Below are positions 33,958-46,580 of a DNA stretch of 64,000 nucleotides, one piece after another (position 1 is the stretch's first letter; each line of letters begins with the position of its first letter). Below the pieces are notes generated by a model. It was not told the DNA's origin and ran no database searches. It saw only the letters and a program-made list of their open reading frames with translations. Position numbers and translations under genes: made by a program. This stretch comes from Steromphala cineraria (Eukaryota > Mollusca > Gastropoda > Trochida > Trochidae). The stretch spans positions 55,061,600 through 55,125,599 of the forward strand of contig OU744736.1 in assembly GCA_916613615.1 (NCBI GenBank), written 5' to 3'.

Positions 33958-34690
33958 GGGAACCTCCTCTTGGGGCCATTAGCAACATCACATCGTGGAT
34001 ATTCTATAGAATGTCCAAAGGATCCCGCACAAACAAATGCTTTGTACATGTAAATTTTCGAAATTTTGACAAATTCGAATTTGAAAGATGAGTGAAATTC
34101 GAAATCGGAACCTTTATAAATATGAAGCAAAGCCTTTGCCGCTTGAGCTACAGAGGCTCATTGTCAGCTTATGTTTATTTTGTTATGTCATGTCTGAAAT
34201 TGTAATTTGTACATGTATATACATATTATATATAATAAATATATATATATTGGTATGTGATTCTAGATTCCTATCATTGCTAATGTCTTGTACGAAAAAC
34301 GTGCTGTTAATCAGCAATTGGCAATAACTTGCTGCGTTTGCAGGATCAATTTAGTGATTATATTCTTCATTATATTTGACAAAATTTGTCGTCCTTTCCT
34401 TTGCTTTATATGACACTTATTCACGGATTTTGTTGAGAATAGTCGGAAACAGTTTGCGGGGCTTCCCTCCTTGGGAGATTTCTTTTTATACCAGACCTGA
34501 AAACGTGTGTTATCCTTAACTGAACACTGGAATGTATAGACCGTAAATGTTGCATGAAGCGCTTTTTAGCGACATCGAAAGTTCTTTTCCTTTAGGGTAA
34601 TGGGATAAATTGTGGGATGCCTGGCGCATATCAAGTGGACTAATATCATTGTTATGATGAATTATTCAGCTTCCTGCACCAACCTAGCGT
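33958..34690 (-). mobile_element. Copy-2-only insertion containing a tRNA-derived SINE head
   Basis: Copy 1 reads continuously from TTTAAAAGG into TAATTTCAATT near 15497, so about 730 bp is extra here. Read on -, TAGCTCAAGCGG near 34150 fits an A box, and AGGTTCCGATTTC near 34105 fits a B box, so the part below 34165 looks like a SINE oriented on -. The remainder has an AT-rich run near 34215-34250. No clear target duplication was seen. Confidence 0.5.
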
Positions 34691-35560
34691 GGTAATTTCA
34701 ATTATTCTGAAATTTCACATATTTAATTCTAAAAGTTCAGAGAAAGAATTATTTTGTTTTTTAAAAATGGTTTTATTATAATAAACAGCGGGAGAAAAGT
34801 TGTAAGTTTAGTTAAATACAACAGTTCCTATGTGCCAAGGTTGTTCGTCCTTTACATAACAGGGTTGAAGAACTGGAATAGTTCAAGGAATTTGATGTGA
34901 TTATCGAAACAAATACAGATATTTACGAGGATTGATTACATTCGTAAATGACAATTCTTAATTGGATTTCCTGAACGTCTATTTTTCTTATTCAGTATGT
35001 TCTAGAAACGAGACAGCCGGCTTGACTGTGGAATTAAGAGAATGAGAATTTGCAATCTTTTGGGTTCCTTGCGTGATGCTGTCTTTGTGAGAAATCATAC
35101 TTGTGGTGTCTTTTACATTAATCAGAGACACGATTCACGGGATTTTAAGGTTTCGGTGAATGACTTGTTTAAAACTTTTTAATGGTATTGATGTTTGTAT
35201 TTTATCAATGAGAAAAATAGATATTTTCTATACTTTGATAAAATGTTGATCTTGCTGATGGAATAAAGCTGTCTGTATGCTGATCATTTGTCTTTTCAGT
35301 TTAATATAATATGTTAGGAGCTTCCATCGAGCAATACCGTATAGAAGATAAAAAGCTTAAGAATGACTTAAAATGAATTAAGAGTATTCCTACTTCAAGA
35401 ATTAATCACTATTGGCTGTTGTATTTTTAACTTAGTTTACGTGATAAATAAAATCTATCAAATCACAGTAAAAAAAAGAGATGTTGCCCCATTCAGGAAA
35501 TAAATTCATAATTGGGAAAAGTTATTTTTTGTTCTGTTGCCTTAATTTGAAAGCGTTATT

Positions 35561-36710
35561 AGCTCATCAGGTCTGAAAGACCCGATGGGCTTATGGCATG
35601 GCATGGCGTCCGGCGTCCGTCCGTTTACCGTCCGTCCGTCCGTCCGTCCATCCGTAAACTTTTCACATTTTCGACTTCTTCTCCAGAACCAATGACTCTA
35701 GATAGCTCAAATTTGATGTGGAGACTCCTTGGCAATTGGGGATTCTAAATTGTAGATTTCATGACCTCATGACCCCAAATGGGGTCACAGGGGTCAAAAC
35801 CTTAAAAACCTATTTTCATCTTCTTCTCCAGTTCCAAAAGGTCTAGAGAGCTGAAAAGTTGTGTGTAGACTCCTTGGCCAATGAGGATTCTAAATTTTAG
35901 ATTTCATGACCTCATGACCCCAATTGGGGTCACAGGGGTCAAAACCTTAAAAACCTATTTTCATCTTCTTCTCCAGTTTCAAAAGGTCTAGAGAGCTAAA
36001 AAATTGTGTGTAGACTCCTTGGCCAATAGGGATTCTAAATTGTAGATTTCATGACCTCATGACCCCAAATGGGGTCACAGGGGTCAAAACCTTCAAAACC
36101 TATTTTCATCTTCTTCTCCAGTTCCAAAAGGTCTAGAGAGCTAAAAAGTTGTGTGTAGACTCTTTGGCCAATGGGGATTCTAAATTGTAGATTTCATGAC
36201 CTCATGACCCCAATTGGGGTCACAGGGGTCAAAACCTTAAAAACCTATTTCATCTTCTTCTCCAGATCCAAAAGGTCGAGAGAGCTTAAAAGTTGTATGA
36301 AGACAATGAGGATTCTAAATTTTAGGTTTGGTTACCCCTTGACCCCAATTGGGGTCAAAGGGGTCAAAGCCTTAAAAACATATTTTACTCCTCCTTCTCC
36401 AGTTTCAAAGGGTCTAGAGAGCTGAAAAGTTGTGTGTAGACTCCTGGGCAAATGGGAATTCTAAATTTTAGGTTTGGTGACCCCATGACCCCAAATGGGG
36501 TCACAGGGGTAACAACCTTCAAAACCTATTTTCATCTTCTCCTCCAGTTCCAAATGGTCTAGAGAGCTAAAAAGTTGTGTGTAGACTCCTTGGCCAATGG
36601 GGATTCAAACTTGTAGATTTTGTGACCCAATAACCCTAAATGGGGTCACAGGGGTCAAAACCTTTTTCCATCAAAAGTCTGATGAGCTACAGAGCCCATG
36701 GCTCTATTTT
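35561..36710. mobile_element. Copy-2-only repetitive element with seven ~145 bp tandem units
   Basis: It begins AGCTCATCAGGTCTGAAAGA and ends GATGAGCTACAGAGCCC, followed by an AT-rich border. Near the left end is a GTCCGTCC microsatellite (about 35615-35655). Units anchored on GACCCCAAATGGGGTCAC start near 35771, 35917, 36061, 36206, 36340, 36485 and 36628. Copy 1 at about 16860 lacks the whole element. No protein is encoded. The style is common in bivalve genomes, but no family name is assigned. Confidence 0.7.
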
Positions 36711-37382
36711 ATTTTTTCATAATTCAATACATTTAAGTTCTAGAGCAAAAGCACTATTCCTATCGACTCGATTGCATTGTTTGAGTTTTGACGGTGTCAT
36801 TTAAATGTTAATTCAGTTGTCAGGAGCAAGTTTAATATGATAAAAAGTATAGTGATAACAATATTTTATATTTAGCAGACGCACGTTTCCAGCAACTAGT
36901 GCATTCTCAAGACACGACCAGAATTATTACCTGGTCTATCCAACGCTGGCATAGATGTCGCTACAAATCGCCACTAATACAACTGTTTACCAGGTATCCA
37001 TTTACTGCAGGGTGAACTGATGACTCAATCTAGTTTGAACAAGCTGAAGTGTTTACCTCCCATTAGGCCTTCATCAATAACGCATTGTAGCTACTTTAAT
37101 TAGATTTTAGATATTTGGGATATATTTCCAAGAACAATTATATGACTTTGTTTCTTTTCCTGGTCTGGTTTTCCTTGTTAAGTCGTAAAAGCATTACACA
37201 AAGGCAGAAATAGTGGGATGTTCTTGTACATATAAATCTGTTTTTCATTTCCATCTAAATTATGTTTGAATTCCTTTGATATATATGGTATTTTACACAT
37301 AAGTGTTCATTGTTTTTGAAAAAAAATAGTGTCCATTAAAACCACCTTTAAGCAATGAACAAATTTTGATTGCTTATCTAGT

Positions 37383-37651
37383 CTGTTAGAAAGTCATTGA
37401 AATATAAGAAAAACACAGAAAAGAGTAATTGAGTGTGATTAACCGGATTATAAACGGGAAACAGGATGTATTGTAATTTTCTAAATGCATTTTAGAACCA
37501 ACCTTATCAGTTGATCATGTTGCTGGCATTAAAAAAAGACTATCTGTGTCTTCAATGTCATTCAATTCCGACGTCAAAGAAGCCTTATCTCTCCAAAAAT
37601 ACACAAGCAAAGCCTGAAGAACGAAATATGAAACACTCGCAATGCGGTTTC
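37383..37651. other. 269 bp present in copy 2 only
   Basis: Copy 1 joins CTAGTC to CATTATTCACAAC directly near 18520. No inverted ends or target duplication are obvious, so a deletion in copy 1 is as likely as an insertion here. An open frame across it is short and unrecognised. Confidence 0.5.
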
Positions 37652-38676
37652 CATTATTCACAACACTATAATGAATTCGCAAAATATTCCTATGGTGAGT
37701 GGTGAGTTCCTGTCACGAGTCCCATCTCTTGACACATGGTGCCCGTTGTCATGATTTGTTGTTATAATATCACAAAATGTAAACATTAAAATGTCTATTG
37801 GCGTGGTGACTTGAATTCTCTAGAGTCGATGATTGTAAGAACAAGATTTAAACCTGAAACAATAATTGAAGGATGAAAACGGATGAAACTTCGAGTCTTC
37901 CAGCTTGATGACCTTAAAGTTTGCAATTATGTTTTTATACTTTCATTAGGTTTAACTTGAAAGAGGAATATTCAGAAATATTTTTCAAAAAAAGGGGGCG
38001 TTTTAATTGTTTATTCGTTGACTTTAATTCGGTTATTAGAACATTATTGTGTTATTCACTGTTTTAGTTGAGAGGAGTACACTACTTCTAATGTTCTAAT
38101 TCTAATGAATATTATTTCAAAGTTGTAGGGTTTACTCGTATTTCCAATTTGAAATTGGGGATGATTTTGAATCAGGGAGTGGTGTCGAAGGTTGTGTTTT
38201 TTTTATTTATTTAATTTTGCAAAGAAAAAAATATCTCTACATACGGATGCTGAGAAGACGGTCTCTCACTTGGTTAGCACTTGGTGTTAGCCAGATATGC
38301 TCTTTTTAGCTTCAACTAATGGGATCTGTAACTGTACAATTTGATCTATCAAATCAATGTTACACAATGTGTGGATATGAAGTCGGCATTCAATCTATTT
38401 AAAATTCCATTGTAGAGAAACTTCAGGTTTTCTTTGTGCCATACTTACTTAAATGTAAACAATATCTAGAGATAAAAACCTGTATTCATGTCCAGTATTC
38501 AAACACCTAAAGACAATCATCTTGGTCGCTTTATCAAATACCTGAAATAGTCTTAGTGTGTGTGTACTCATCTTCCCACGTGGTTTTGTCTCAGTACTAA
38601 CATACCATAGAGAGCGTTCAAATGATACATGTTTATAGAAATCAATCTCATGGAGATATATCACAATCTTAGCTAT

Positions 38677-38679
38677 CTG
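38677..38679. other. Empty Harbinger target site (CTG)
   Basis: GCTATCTGATCTAC here corresponds to GCTATCTG and CTGATCTAC on the two sides of the Harbinger element in copy 1. It shows the pre-insertion state. Confidence 0.9.
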
Positions 38680-38896
38680 ATCTACAAGACTAACAAAATG
38701 CTGAATAAGCGCTTTCTACAAGTTAAAGGGTTTCAATGAACTGTCTTTACCTACAGGATGTAGGAACAATGTCTGAAATATGTCATTCCTGGGTCAGAAA
38801 ATCCTTTGTTATCTAGGGTCAGCCTCCAATACATTACCTCCAAAAAAGGAATCGTCCAGTGGCATTAAGATTTGTCAAAATGTTGGTGCGTTTTAA

Positions 38897-39235
38897 AGGG
38901 ACAGTAGCACGTTTTTTGAAAAACTTATATTTTCAATTTTTCACAGAAAATTGTACGTTAATGCTCATATTATTATTTTTATAGTGTCAAAAATCTCATT
39001 GTACAAACCAGCCAGAGAACACATAACAAGGATTCACAAAAACGTCAATGGTCGTCATTTTTGTGTGAACACCTCTAATCTAAGAAAAGGGAATCACATT
39101 GCTGAACTTTACATTATATATTTGATTTATTACTGCATCATTTAATTTAAATACATTGTCTTTCAATTGGAGCCATTTATTTTACATGTTCCTGACATCA
39201 CCTTATATTCCCCCTAAAAACGTGCTACTGCCACT
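38897..39235. mobile_element. 339 bp TTAA-type MITE, copy 1 of family
   Basis: The ends AGGGACAGTAGCACG and, inverted, AGTGGCAGTAGCACG are flanked by TTAA at 38893-38896 and 39236-39239. Related copies lie at 48163-48511 (opposite orientation), with fragments at 42900-43041 and 63530-63712. A Kolobok- or piggyBac-type parent is inferred from TTAA. The duplicated locus in copy 1 retains only a deleted piece near 28546-28640. Confidence 0.8.
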
Positions 39236-40908
39236 TTAAAATGTTTCAGTATATCTTCATGTGCCAACGTTGTTCCTAATTTATATAACAGAGTTGAAAA
39301 TAGGAATAGTTCAAGGACTTTGATGTGAGTATCAAGACAATTATTTACGAACATTGAGTGCAGTCATTAATTACAGTTCTAAATGTGAATTGCCGTAAAT
39401 TAAAGCTCCTTCCTTCGTGTTCATTATGTCCTGGAGCGGAGCAAAATACTTGCGATGTTACCTCAGTTAGATATCACATGTGAGGTGTCTTCAGAGTAAG
39501 ATTTGATTTTGACGTTTTGTAATGGCTATTTACAGCTGATAAATGAAAAAATATTTCTGTTAAGTTTTATAAGGTTGTTTCGAGAAACGTAAGAATACTG
39601 TCTGTATATACAGATCAAGTATGATCTAATTGAAATAAAATATCTTATTTCATGTTTCTGTCAAGCATTATCTTCTAGTAGATGAAAGGCTTAAGCAAGC
39701 GCGTCTCCAAAATGCAAAAAGAACTCTCCTGCCTTTAGATTAATCAATATGGGTTCTTGTACTTCTTACTGAGATTTCTTGAACTTAGCAATTTCAAGAT
39801 GAGTAGTAATGGAATCTTACAAAATGGATCTGATCGAATCACGGCAAAAAAATAACAAGATGTGGCCCGATTCCAGATTCGATTTTATTTATGACCATAA
39901 TTGAGACAATTTAGATTAATAATTTTCATAATAAGGATAAGATAAATCACAGCTCAATATTTATAAGTTTTAAAAGAGCAAAGTTTTATATCGACTTGCT
40001 TATCTTGTTTGAGTTTTCCAATTGGGTCTAAATTATTATGATTCAACGTAATTTGATTTCGCGTTGAGTTTTCACCAATAAGTGCAGTTTGGGAAAATTA
40101 TACTGCAGCTACTTTTAGATCTAGTATCGTGTAAACGTTTCTGTCTGACGAGAAAAATACTTAAACGTACATGTAATGTAATAGTTAAAGTAAAGCACAA
40201 GGGCAGAATAAGTTGAATAAAAAGGATTAAATTAATTATTTTACATATTCTGTATATTCAAAAAACTAGATTGACTTTAGTTGATTTGAAAACATGTTTT
40301 GATTTTATATTGTACTTTTAACACATATCCTTGTTATGAGTTTCACATCTTTTGGAAATCAATGTTATCAGTGTCAGAAACCTTTTGACTATTCAATTTA
40401 TAATCTTGTTCTAAAATGAGTTTTTTGAGAAATGAAATTCTAAATCAATCCGTGCTAAAGGCTGACATATTGCCAACGCACAACATATTCAAAACACTTT
40501 ATCAACCAACCTCATTTCTGATCAATTCAACGAATTACAGATATCAAACTTCCGAGTGATCATTGATGTTGAACGAAAATAGAGTGAAAACAAGATGTGA
40601 AGAAAGTGTCCTTTCTTACAAGATGTACTTCCATCATGTCTTATCAAATACATGCTATCTATTAGAAATGTCTTAGAAAGACCATCTCTCTGTTTTAGTT
40701 ATTATTGTCTTCCTTCCCAGCTATATACATGTACTTTTCATTTTACATGACCATGTGTCCCTGAGCTTAATGTTAAAGGATAGAGAAGCCACAGAAAGTT
40801 GACATCCTGTCACCAGCAGCACTCAAACCAGGCACATCAGGGAAAAGTTTCCTTTCTTAAAAGATGTACTTACAAATGACTTCCTATCAAATACATGTTG
40901 TCAATTAG

Positions 40909-41095
40909 AAATTGCACATCAGGCTTTCTAGCCTGGGCATTTTCGACTCATTCACCGTGCCCTTAGTCAGGAAAGTCCAACAGGAAAACATCTAATTGAC
41001 GCCGGACGCAATGTCGGATGATCTAAATGATTGCAAAGTACCATTACTTTTTATAGCAAGGAACGTTTCATTTTGCTTTAAATCTCCAATAGTAA
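40909..41095 (-). pseudogene. Disrupted counterpart of the EF-hand-like exon
   Basis: Aligns with 30171-30405. The EF-hand loop is cut at its start, where copy-2-only sequence (41095-41652) joins. An in-frame TAG replaces GAG in the GVNEM segment, and other single-base changes follow. If the exon was ever functional, this copy is dead. Confidence 0.4.
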
Positions 41096-41652
41096 ACTAA
41101 TGTCCAAAAGAAACGATACCAAGTTTTCAACGTCCTCCGAAACAAAACTCTATTACCTGACAGAGTCGAATTTAAGTGTGCCTAACAGACATATACCTTG
41201 TAAAGAAGTATGCACATTTTCATTCTTCAGGAAAAGATACTTTTGATTTTGTGTCTCTTCAAACGCACATGGGGTGCATAAATCGAAATTTCAAGTTGTT
41301 TTATGCACAGAACTTTTGTCATTTCACTATAAAATTGATAAAGTATTGATTGAATACAATCTTGTTGATACAATGCACTTTATTTGACATAAATTCGTTG
41401 ACGCGTCATTGCACTAGAACGTTTTAAAAACAAGCGAACGTGTCCAATTTCTCCCTGCTATCTCGCCTTGTTAAGGAGATCCCAGATCGATGATTTTTTT
41501 AAATACATGTTTCTCGCAAATATGAAAAGATAATGTTTCAAAATTTTGCATAGAAGTTAGTTGACTACTGAAGAAATGATAAAACTATGTTTTAGTCTTA
41601 TCAATCTGCAATGGATTGAGTTATTGTGCGATTTGTATGGTATCGTAGGTAA
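41095..41652. other. Copy-2-only 558 bp segment
   Basis: Copy 1 lacks it at about 30391-30425. No coding sequence or inverted ends were recognised. Confidence 0.5.
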
Positions 41653-42039
41653 ATAGACCGTACTGCTACCAAAATTTACAATGTCAAAATGTCAAACGAA
41701 TACTATGAGCTTATATTTGGTCTGTTCCATAACAAGAGATATAAAATACAGATAAATAGAGTGTATTAATATTACCCTTATTCTCATTACAATCATTTCC
41801 CAATTTAAGTGGAATGATATCTTGGCAATGGGGTATCATTTCATTTGCAATTAATTCAGTTTCGTCAAAATGTAGACCGGAAAACATTCAATCAATTGAA
41901 GACAATGCTTGTTTAAACTCCGACTAAACTTGTGCGACAAGTGCAAAGCATGAGCTCGTGTACTTGAAGAAATCAATTTAAGGTGGCACAATATCTGTTT
42001 TCTCGAATAAATGATTGCATATACGTTTGAGATTCCATT

Positions 42040-42770
42040 ATGACAAGGCGTATATTATCAATAGGGGAGAGATGGCATTTGGTATGCAGGATAGCGGAAT
42101 GTCCTGCAGAGCTATAGCTAGACAGTTTTGGTATCCCCACAGTGTCATCACACGTTTTGTACAAAAACACGTCCAACCCAATGACGTGAAAGAATTGAAA
42201 TGACGTGAGATCTCTGTACGTGAAGACAGAACACTGAACGTAAGAACCTCTCCTTCACTAGTTTCCCAATACTGAAGGATAACTGGATTACCCACATGTC
42301 TCCATATCAACCGTGAGGAATCGTCTTCGAGCCGCGGGTTTTTGGGCTCGTAGACCTCTCACACGTGTGAAATTAACAGTTCATGGCGCCGAATCATTGG
42401 TCTGATGAGTGTAGGATGCTATTGCATATTGTGGATAGCCGAATTCGTGTATTTTCTAGTCAACTTATCACTTTGGTGATGGCTTTATGAGGATGTGAAG
42501 TGATTGGTTTTGTCTCCTACGGTGGTATACACGGCCTTGTGACAGTCCCGACTTGAACACGATAGAACATCTATGGGATATTATTGGTCGCCGTGTACGT
42601 AGAACTCCTGTTTAAACTGTGGCAGAGTTGAATGCAGCACTGCATCAGACTGTGGCAGCATATTCCTTAACAAGTCATACAGAGACTGATACGTACCATA
42701 TGCAAGTCGATGAGGGTCAGTCAAGTCATCAATGCACAATGGTCATACACTCGCTATTCACTGGTTTACA
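42040..42770 (+). pseudogene. Decayed Tc1-type transposase relic
   Basis: The N-terminal helix-turn-helix appears as GMQDSGMSCRAIARQF (about 42075-42130). A segment like RNRLRAAGFWARRPLTRVKLT follows near 42310-42370, and the C-terminal DDE block (SPDLNTIEHLWDIIGRRVRR) near 42545-42605. Much of the catalytic middle is missing, and stops and frameshifts are frequent. It lies exactly at the right edge of copy 2 and belongs to a different Tc1 lineage from the intact copy at 8038. Confidence 0.8.
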
Positions 42771-42899
42771 CTATTCTTAAGACCGCAACATTACCTTTTA
42801 AGACAGTCGCATTCTGTTTTATAGATCGATATAACAGAGTCTGAATTCAATTGTCAATTCACCATCACAGTCATTACTCTATTCATTTGCGCAGTAACT

Positions 42900-43041
42900 A
42901 ATCAAATATATACTGTAAAGTTCAGCCAGCGATTCCTTTTTCTTACACAATATGACTTAAAGTTTTTCATGTAGCATTAACGTACAATTATCAGTGAAAC
43001 TTTTGAATATCTTTTTTTCAAAAAGAATTGCTACTTCCCCT
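42900..43041. mobile_element. Fragment of the TTAA-type MITE family
   Basis: Shares AAATATATACTGTAAAGTTC, GCGATTCCTTTTTCTTACAC and ACGTACAATTATCAG with the copy at 48163-48511, and ends near CCCCTTTAA. The left end is degraded. Sequence before it (TCACCATCACAGTCAT) is also shared with the flank of the 48163 copy. Confidence 0.6.
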
Positions 43042-43680
43042 TTAAAAACCTACTTTATATTCACTTTTCAAGCTAGTGGTCAAAGACATTATGAAAGTTT
43101 GTTTAAGTAAGGGAAACATTCCAGACTGTTAAAGACTCTCTTTAAGAAGACAACGATCTACATTTCCTGCAATTAAGATATTCCGAAATCCTCCTGGTTG
43201 GTTCAGTTTGATAAATCATATTAACCTTATTGTCAGACAGAAAAACATACTATTTTGAGAAAAGAATAATAGGACAAAAGTAAGGATTGTTTATGTACAT
43301 ATTAGTGTTCATGATATATCAATCGATACCGGAATAAGTATCAACTAAATTTTGTAAAACGGGTCTGAATTTTGTTATCACACGAGCGAGAGCGATGGTT
43401 GTGCACAAACTGGCCCTGGAGTCATATGAAAGAAAGACTAACATATAGTCCCTGACAAGAGTTATAAATTAATTTGAATATTAAACTTTCTTTTTTAATG
43501 AAATAAAACTGAGTCCTGAAGAATACTGAATTCAGGCTATGACCGGTTATCAGATCCATGGTTTGGTTATGCGAAATATAACCTATCGAACATGATAATA
43601 GCTCCATGATGTGTATCCATGATAAACATTTACCTGACATGAATTTGAAAAAAGAGTATGTACCATTTCAGTTATTTCCT
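43042..43680. other. No gene seen
   Basis: AT-rich intergenic sequence between the MITE fragment and the minisatellite. No supported exon. Confidence 0.5.
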
Positions 43681-46580
43681 GGGCTCGCATACTATAAGGA
43701 TGGTGTTAAGGGCTCGCATACTGCAAGGATGGTGTTCAGAGCTCCCATACTGTTAGGATGGTGTTAAGAGCTCACATACTGTAAGGATGGTGTTAAGAGC
43801 TCACATACTGCAAGGATGGTGTTAAGAGCTCACATACTATAAGGATGGTGTTAAGAGCTCACATACTGCAAGGATGGTGTTAAGAGCTCGCATACTGTAA
43901 GGATAGGTGTTAGAGCTCACACACTGTAAGGATGGTGTTCAGAGCTCGCATACTGTAAGATGGTGTTAAGAGCTCGCATACTGTAAGGATGGTGTTCAGA
44001 GCTCGCATACTGTTAAGATGGTGTTAAGAGCTCGCATACTGTAAGGATGGGTGTTAGAGCTCACACACTGTAAGGATGGTGTTAAGAGCTCGCATACTGC
44101 AATGATGGTGTTCAGAGCTCCCATACTGTTAAGATGGTGTTAAGAGCTCACATACTGTAAGGATGGTGTTAAGAGCTCACATACTGCAAGGATGGTGTTA
44201 AGAGCTCACATACTGTAAGGATGGTGTTAAGAGCTCACATACTGCAAGGATGGTGTTAAGAGCTCGCATACTGTAAGGATGGGTGTTAGAGCTCACACAC
44301 TGTAAGAATGGTGTTAAGAGCTCGCATACTGTAAGATGGTGTTAAGAGCTCGCATACTGTAAGGATGGTGTTCAGAGCTCGCATACTGTTAAGATGGTGT
44401 TTAGAGCTCGCATACTGTAAGGATGGTGTCAAGAGCTCGCATACTGTAAGATGGTGTTAAGAGCTCGCATACTGTAATATGGTGTTAAGAGCTCGCATAC
44501 TGTAAGGATGGTGTTAAGAGCTCGCATACTGTAAGATTATGTTAAGAGCTCGCATACTGTAAGGATGGTGTTCAGAGCTCGCATACTGTTAAGATTGTGT
44601 TAAGAGCTCGTATACTGTAAGGATGGTGTTAAGAGCTCACACACTGTAAGGATGGTGTCAAGAGCTCGCATACTGTAAGATGGTGTTAAGAGCTCGCATA
44701 CTGTAATATGGTGTTAAGAGCTCGCATACTGTAAGGATGGTGTTAAGAGCTCGCATACTGTAAGATTATGTTAAGAGCTCGCATACTGTAAGGATGGTGT
44801 TCAGAGCTCGCATACTGTTAAGATGGTGTTAAGAGCTCGTATACTGTAAGGATGGTGTTAAGAGCTCACACACTGTAAGGATGGGTGTTAGAGCTCACAC
44901 ACTGTAAGGATGGTGTTAAGAGCTCGCATACTGTAAGGATGGTGTCAAGAGCTCGCATACTGTAAGATTATGTTAAGAGCTCGCATACTGTAAGGATGGT
45001 GTTCAGAGCTCGCATACTGTTAAGATGGTGTCAAGAGCTCGCATACTGTAAGATGGTGTTAAGAGCTCACACACTGTAAGGATGGTGTTAAGAGCTCGCA
45101 TACTGTAAGATGGTGTTAAGAGCTCGCATACTGTAAGGATGGTGTTAAGAGCTCACACACTGTAAGGATGGTGTTAAGAGCTCGCATACTGTAAGATGGT
45201 GTTAAGAGCTCGCATACTGTAATATGGTGTTAAGAGCTCGCATACTGTAAGATGGTGTTAAGAGCTCGCATACTGTAAGGATGATGTTAAGAGCTCGCAT
45301 ACTGTAAGATGGTGTTAAGAGCTCGCATACTGTAAGGATGGTGTTAAGAGCTCACACACTGTAAGGATGGGTGTTAAGAGCTCGCATACTGTAAGATGGT
45401 GTTAAGAGTTCACACACTGTAAGGATGGTGTTAAGAGCTCCCATACTGTTAAGATGGTGTCAAGAGCTCGCATACTGTAAGATGGTGTTAAGAGCTCACA
45501 CACTGTAAGGATGGTGTTAAGAGCTCGCATACTGTAAGATGGTGTTAAGAGCTCGCATACTGTAATATGGTGTTAAGAGCTCGCATACTGTAAGATGGTG
45601 TTAAGAGCTCGCATAATGTAAGGATGATGTTAAGAGCTCGCATACTGTAATATGGTGTTAAGAGCTCGCATACTGTAAGATGGTGTTAAGAGCTCGCATA
45701 CTGTAAGGATGGTGTTAAGAGCTCGCATACTGTAAGATGGTGTTAAGAGCTCCCATACTGTTAAGATGGTGTCAAGAGCTCGCATACTGTAAGATGGTGT
45801 TAAGAGCTCACACACTGTAAGGATGGTGTTAAGAGCTCGCATACTGTAATATGGTGTTAAGAGCTCCCATACTGTTAAGATGGTGTCAAGAGCTCGCATA
45901 CTGTAAGTTGGTGTTAAGAGCTCACACACTGTAAGGATGGTGTTAAGAGCTCGCATACTGTAATATGGTGTTAAGAGCTCGCATACTGTAAGATGGTGTT
46001 AAGAGCTCGCATACTGTAAGATGGTGTTAAGAGCTCGCATAATGTAAGGATGATGTTAAGAGCTCGCATACTGTAATATGGTGTTAAGAGCTCGCATACT
46101 GTAAGATGGTGTTAAGAGCTCGCATACTGTAAGGATGGTGTTAAGAGCTCGCATACTGTAAGATGGTGTTAAGAGCTCCCATACTGTTAAGATGGTGTCA
46201 AGAGCTCGCATACTGTAAGATGGTGTTAAGAGCTCACACACTGTAAGGATGGTGTTAAGAGCTCGCATACTGTAATATGGTGTTAAGAGCTCCCATACTG
46301 TTAAGATGGTGTCAAGAGCTCGCATACTGTAAGATGGTGTTAAGAGCTCACACACTGTAAGGATGGTGTTAAGAGCTCGCATACTGTAATATGGTGTTAA
46401 GAGCTCGCATACTGTAATGATGGTGTTAAGAGCTCGCATACTGTAAAGATGGTGTTAAGAGCTTGCATACTGTAAAGATTGTGTCAAGAGCTCGCATACT
46501 GTAAGGATGGTGTTAAGAGTTCGCATACTGTAAAGATGATGTTAAGAGCTCGCATACTGTAAGGATGGTGTTAAGAGCTT
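43681..46580. repeat. 2.9 kb minisatellite, 28-30 bp unit, about 100 copies
   Basis: The unit is AAGAGCTCGCATACTG followed by TAAGGATGGTGTT (29 bp), with common variants lacking GA (28 bp), with GGGTGTT, or with CACACACTG. Every typical unit carries a SacI-type GAGCTC. Variants recur in blocks: about 375 bp (43745 and 44122), about 229 bp (44428 and 44657) and 426 bp (45611 and 46037). This shows local amplification of multi-unit blocks. Alternating 28 and 29 bp units give a 57 bp (19-codon) period, which creates chance open frames on -. Confidence 0.95.

Larger units (their letters stand above)
32447..42040. repeat. Copy 2 of tandem segmental duplication
   Basis: This copy begins with the same TTGAAAAAAACAAA stretch as position 1 and follows copy 1 colinearly to about 42040, where identity stops at a Tc1 relic. 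It lacks the four copy-1 insertions, so the pre-insertion sites can be read at 33907-33914 (composite element), about 35300 (MITE), about 36859 and 38677-38679 (Harbinger). Copy-2-only sequence includes 33958-34690, 35561-36710, 37383-37651 and 41095-41652. About 120 bp corresponding to 146-268 of copy 1 is missing near 32592. Confidence 0.9.

Noticed and set aside
37511..37705. 64-codon open frame on +
   Set aside because: It spans a junction between copy-2-only and duplicated sequence and has no recognised family or splice signals.
45630..46439. Open frames of 108 and 127 codons on - with a 19-residue period
   Set aside because: They arise because alternating 28 and 29 bp satellite units make a 57 bp period. 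They lack splice context or a start outside the array, and fail where unit lengths change.
43681..46580. CRISPR-like array
   Set aside because: Units are contiguous with no unique spacers, and the genome is animal.
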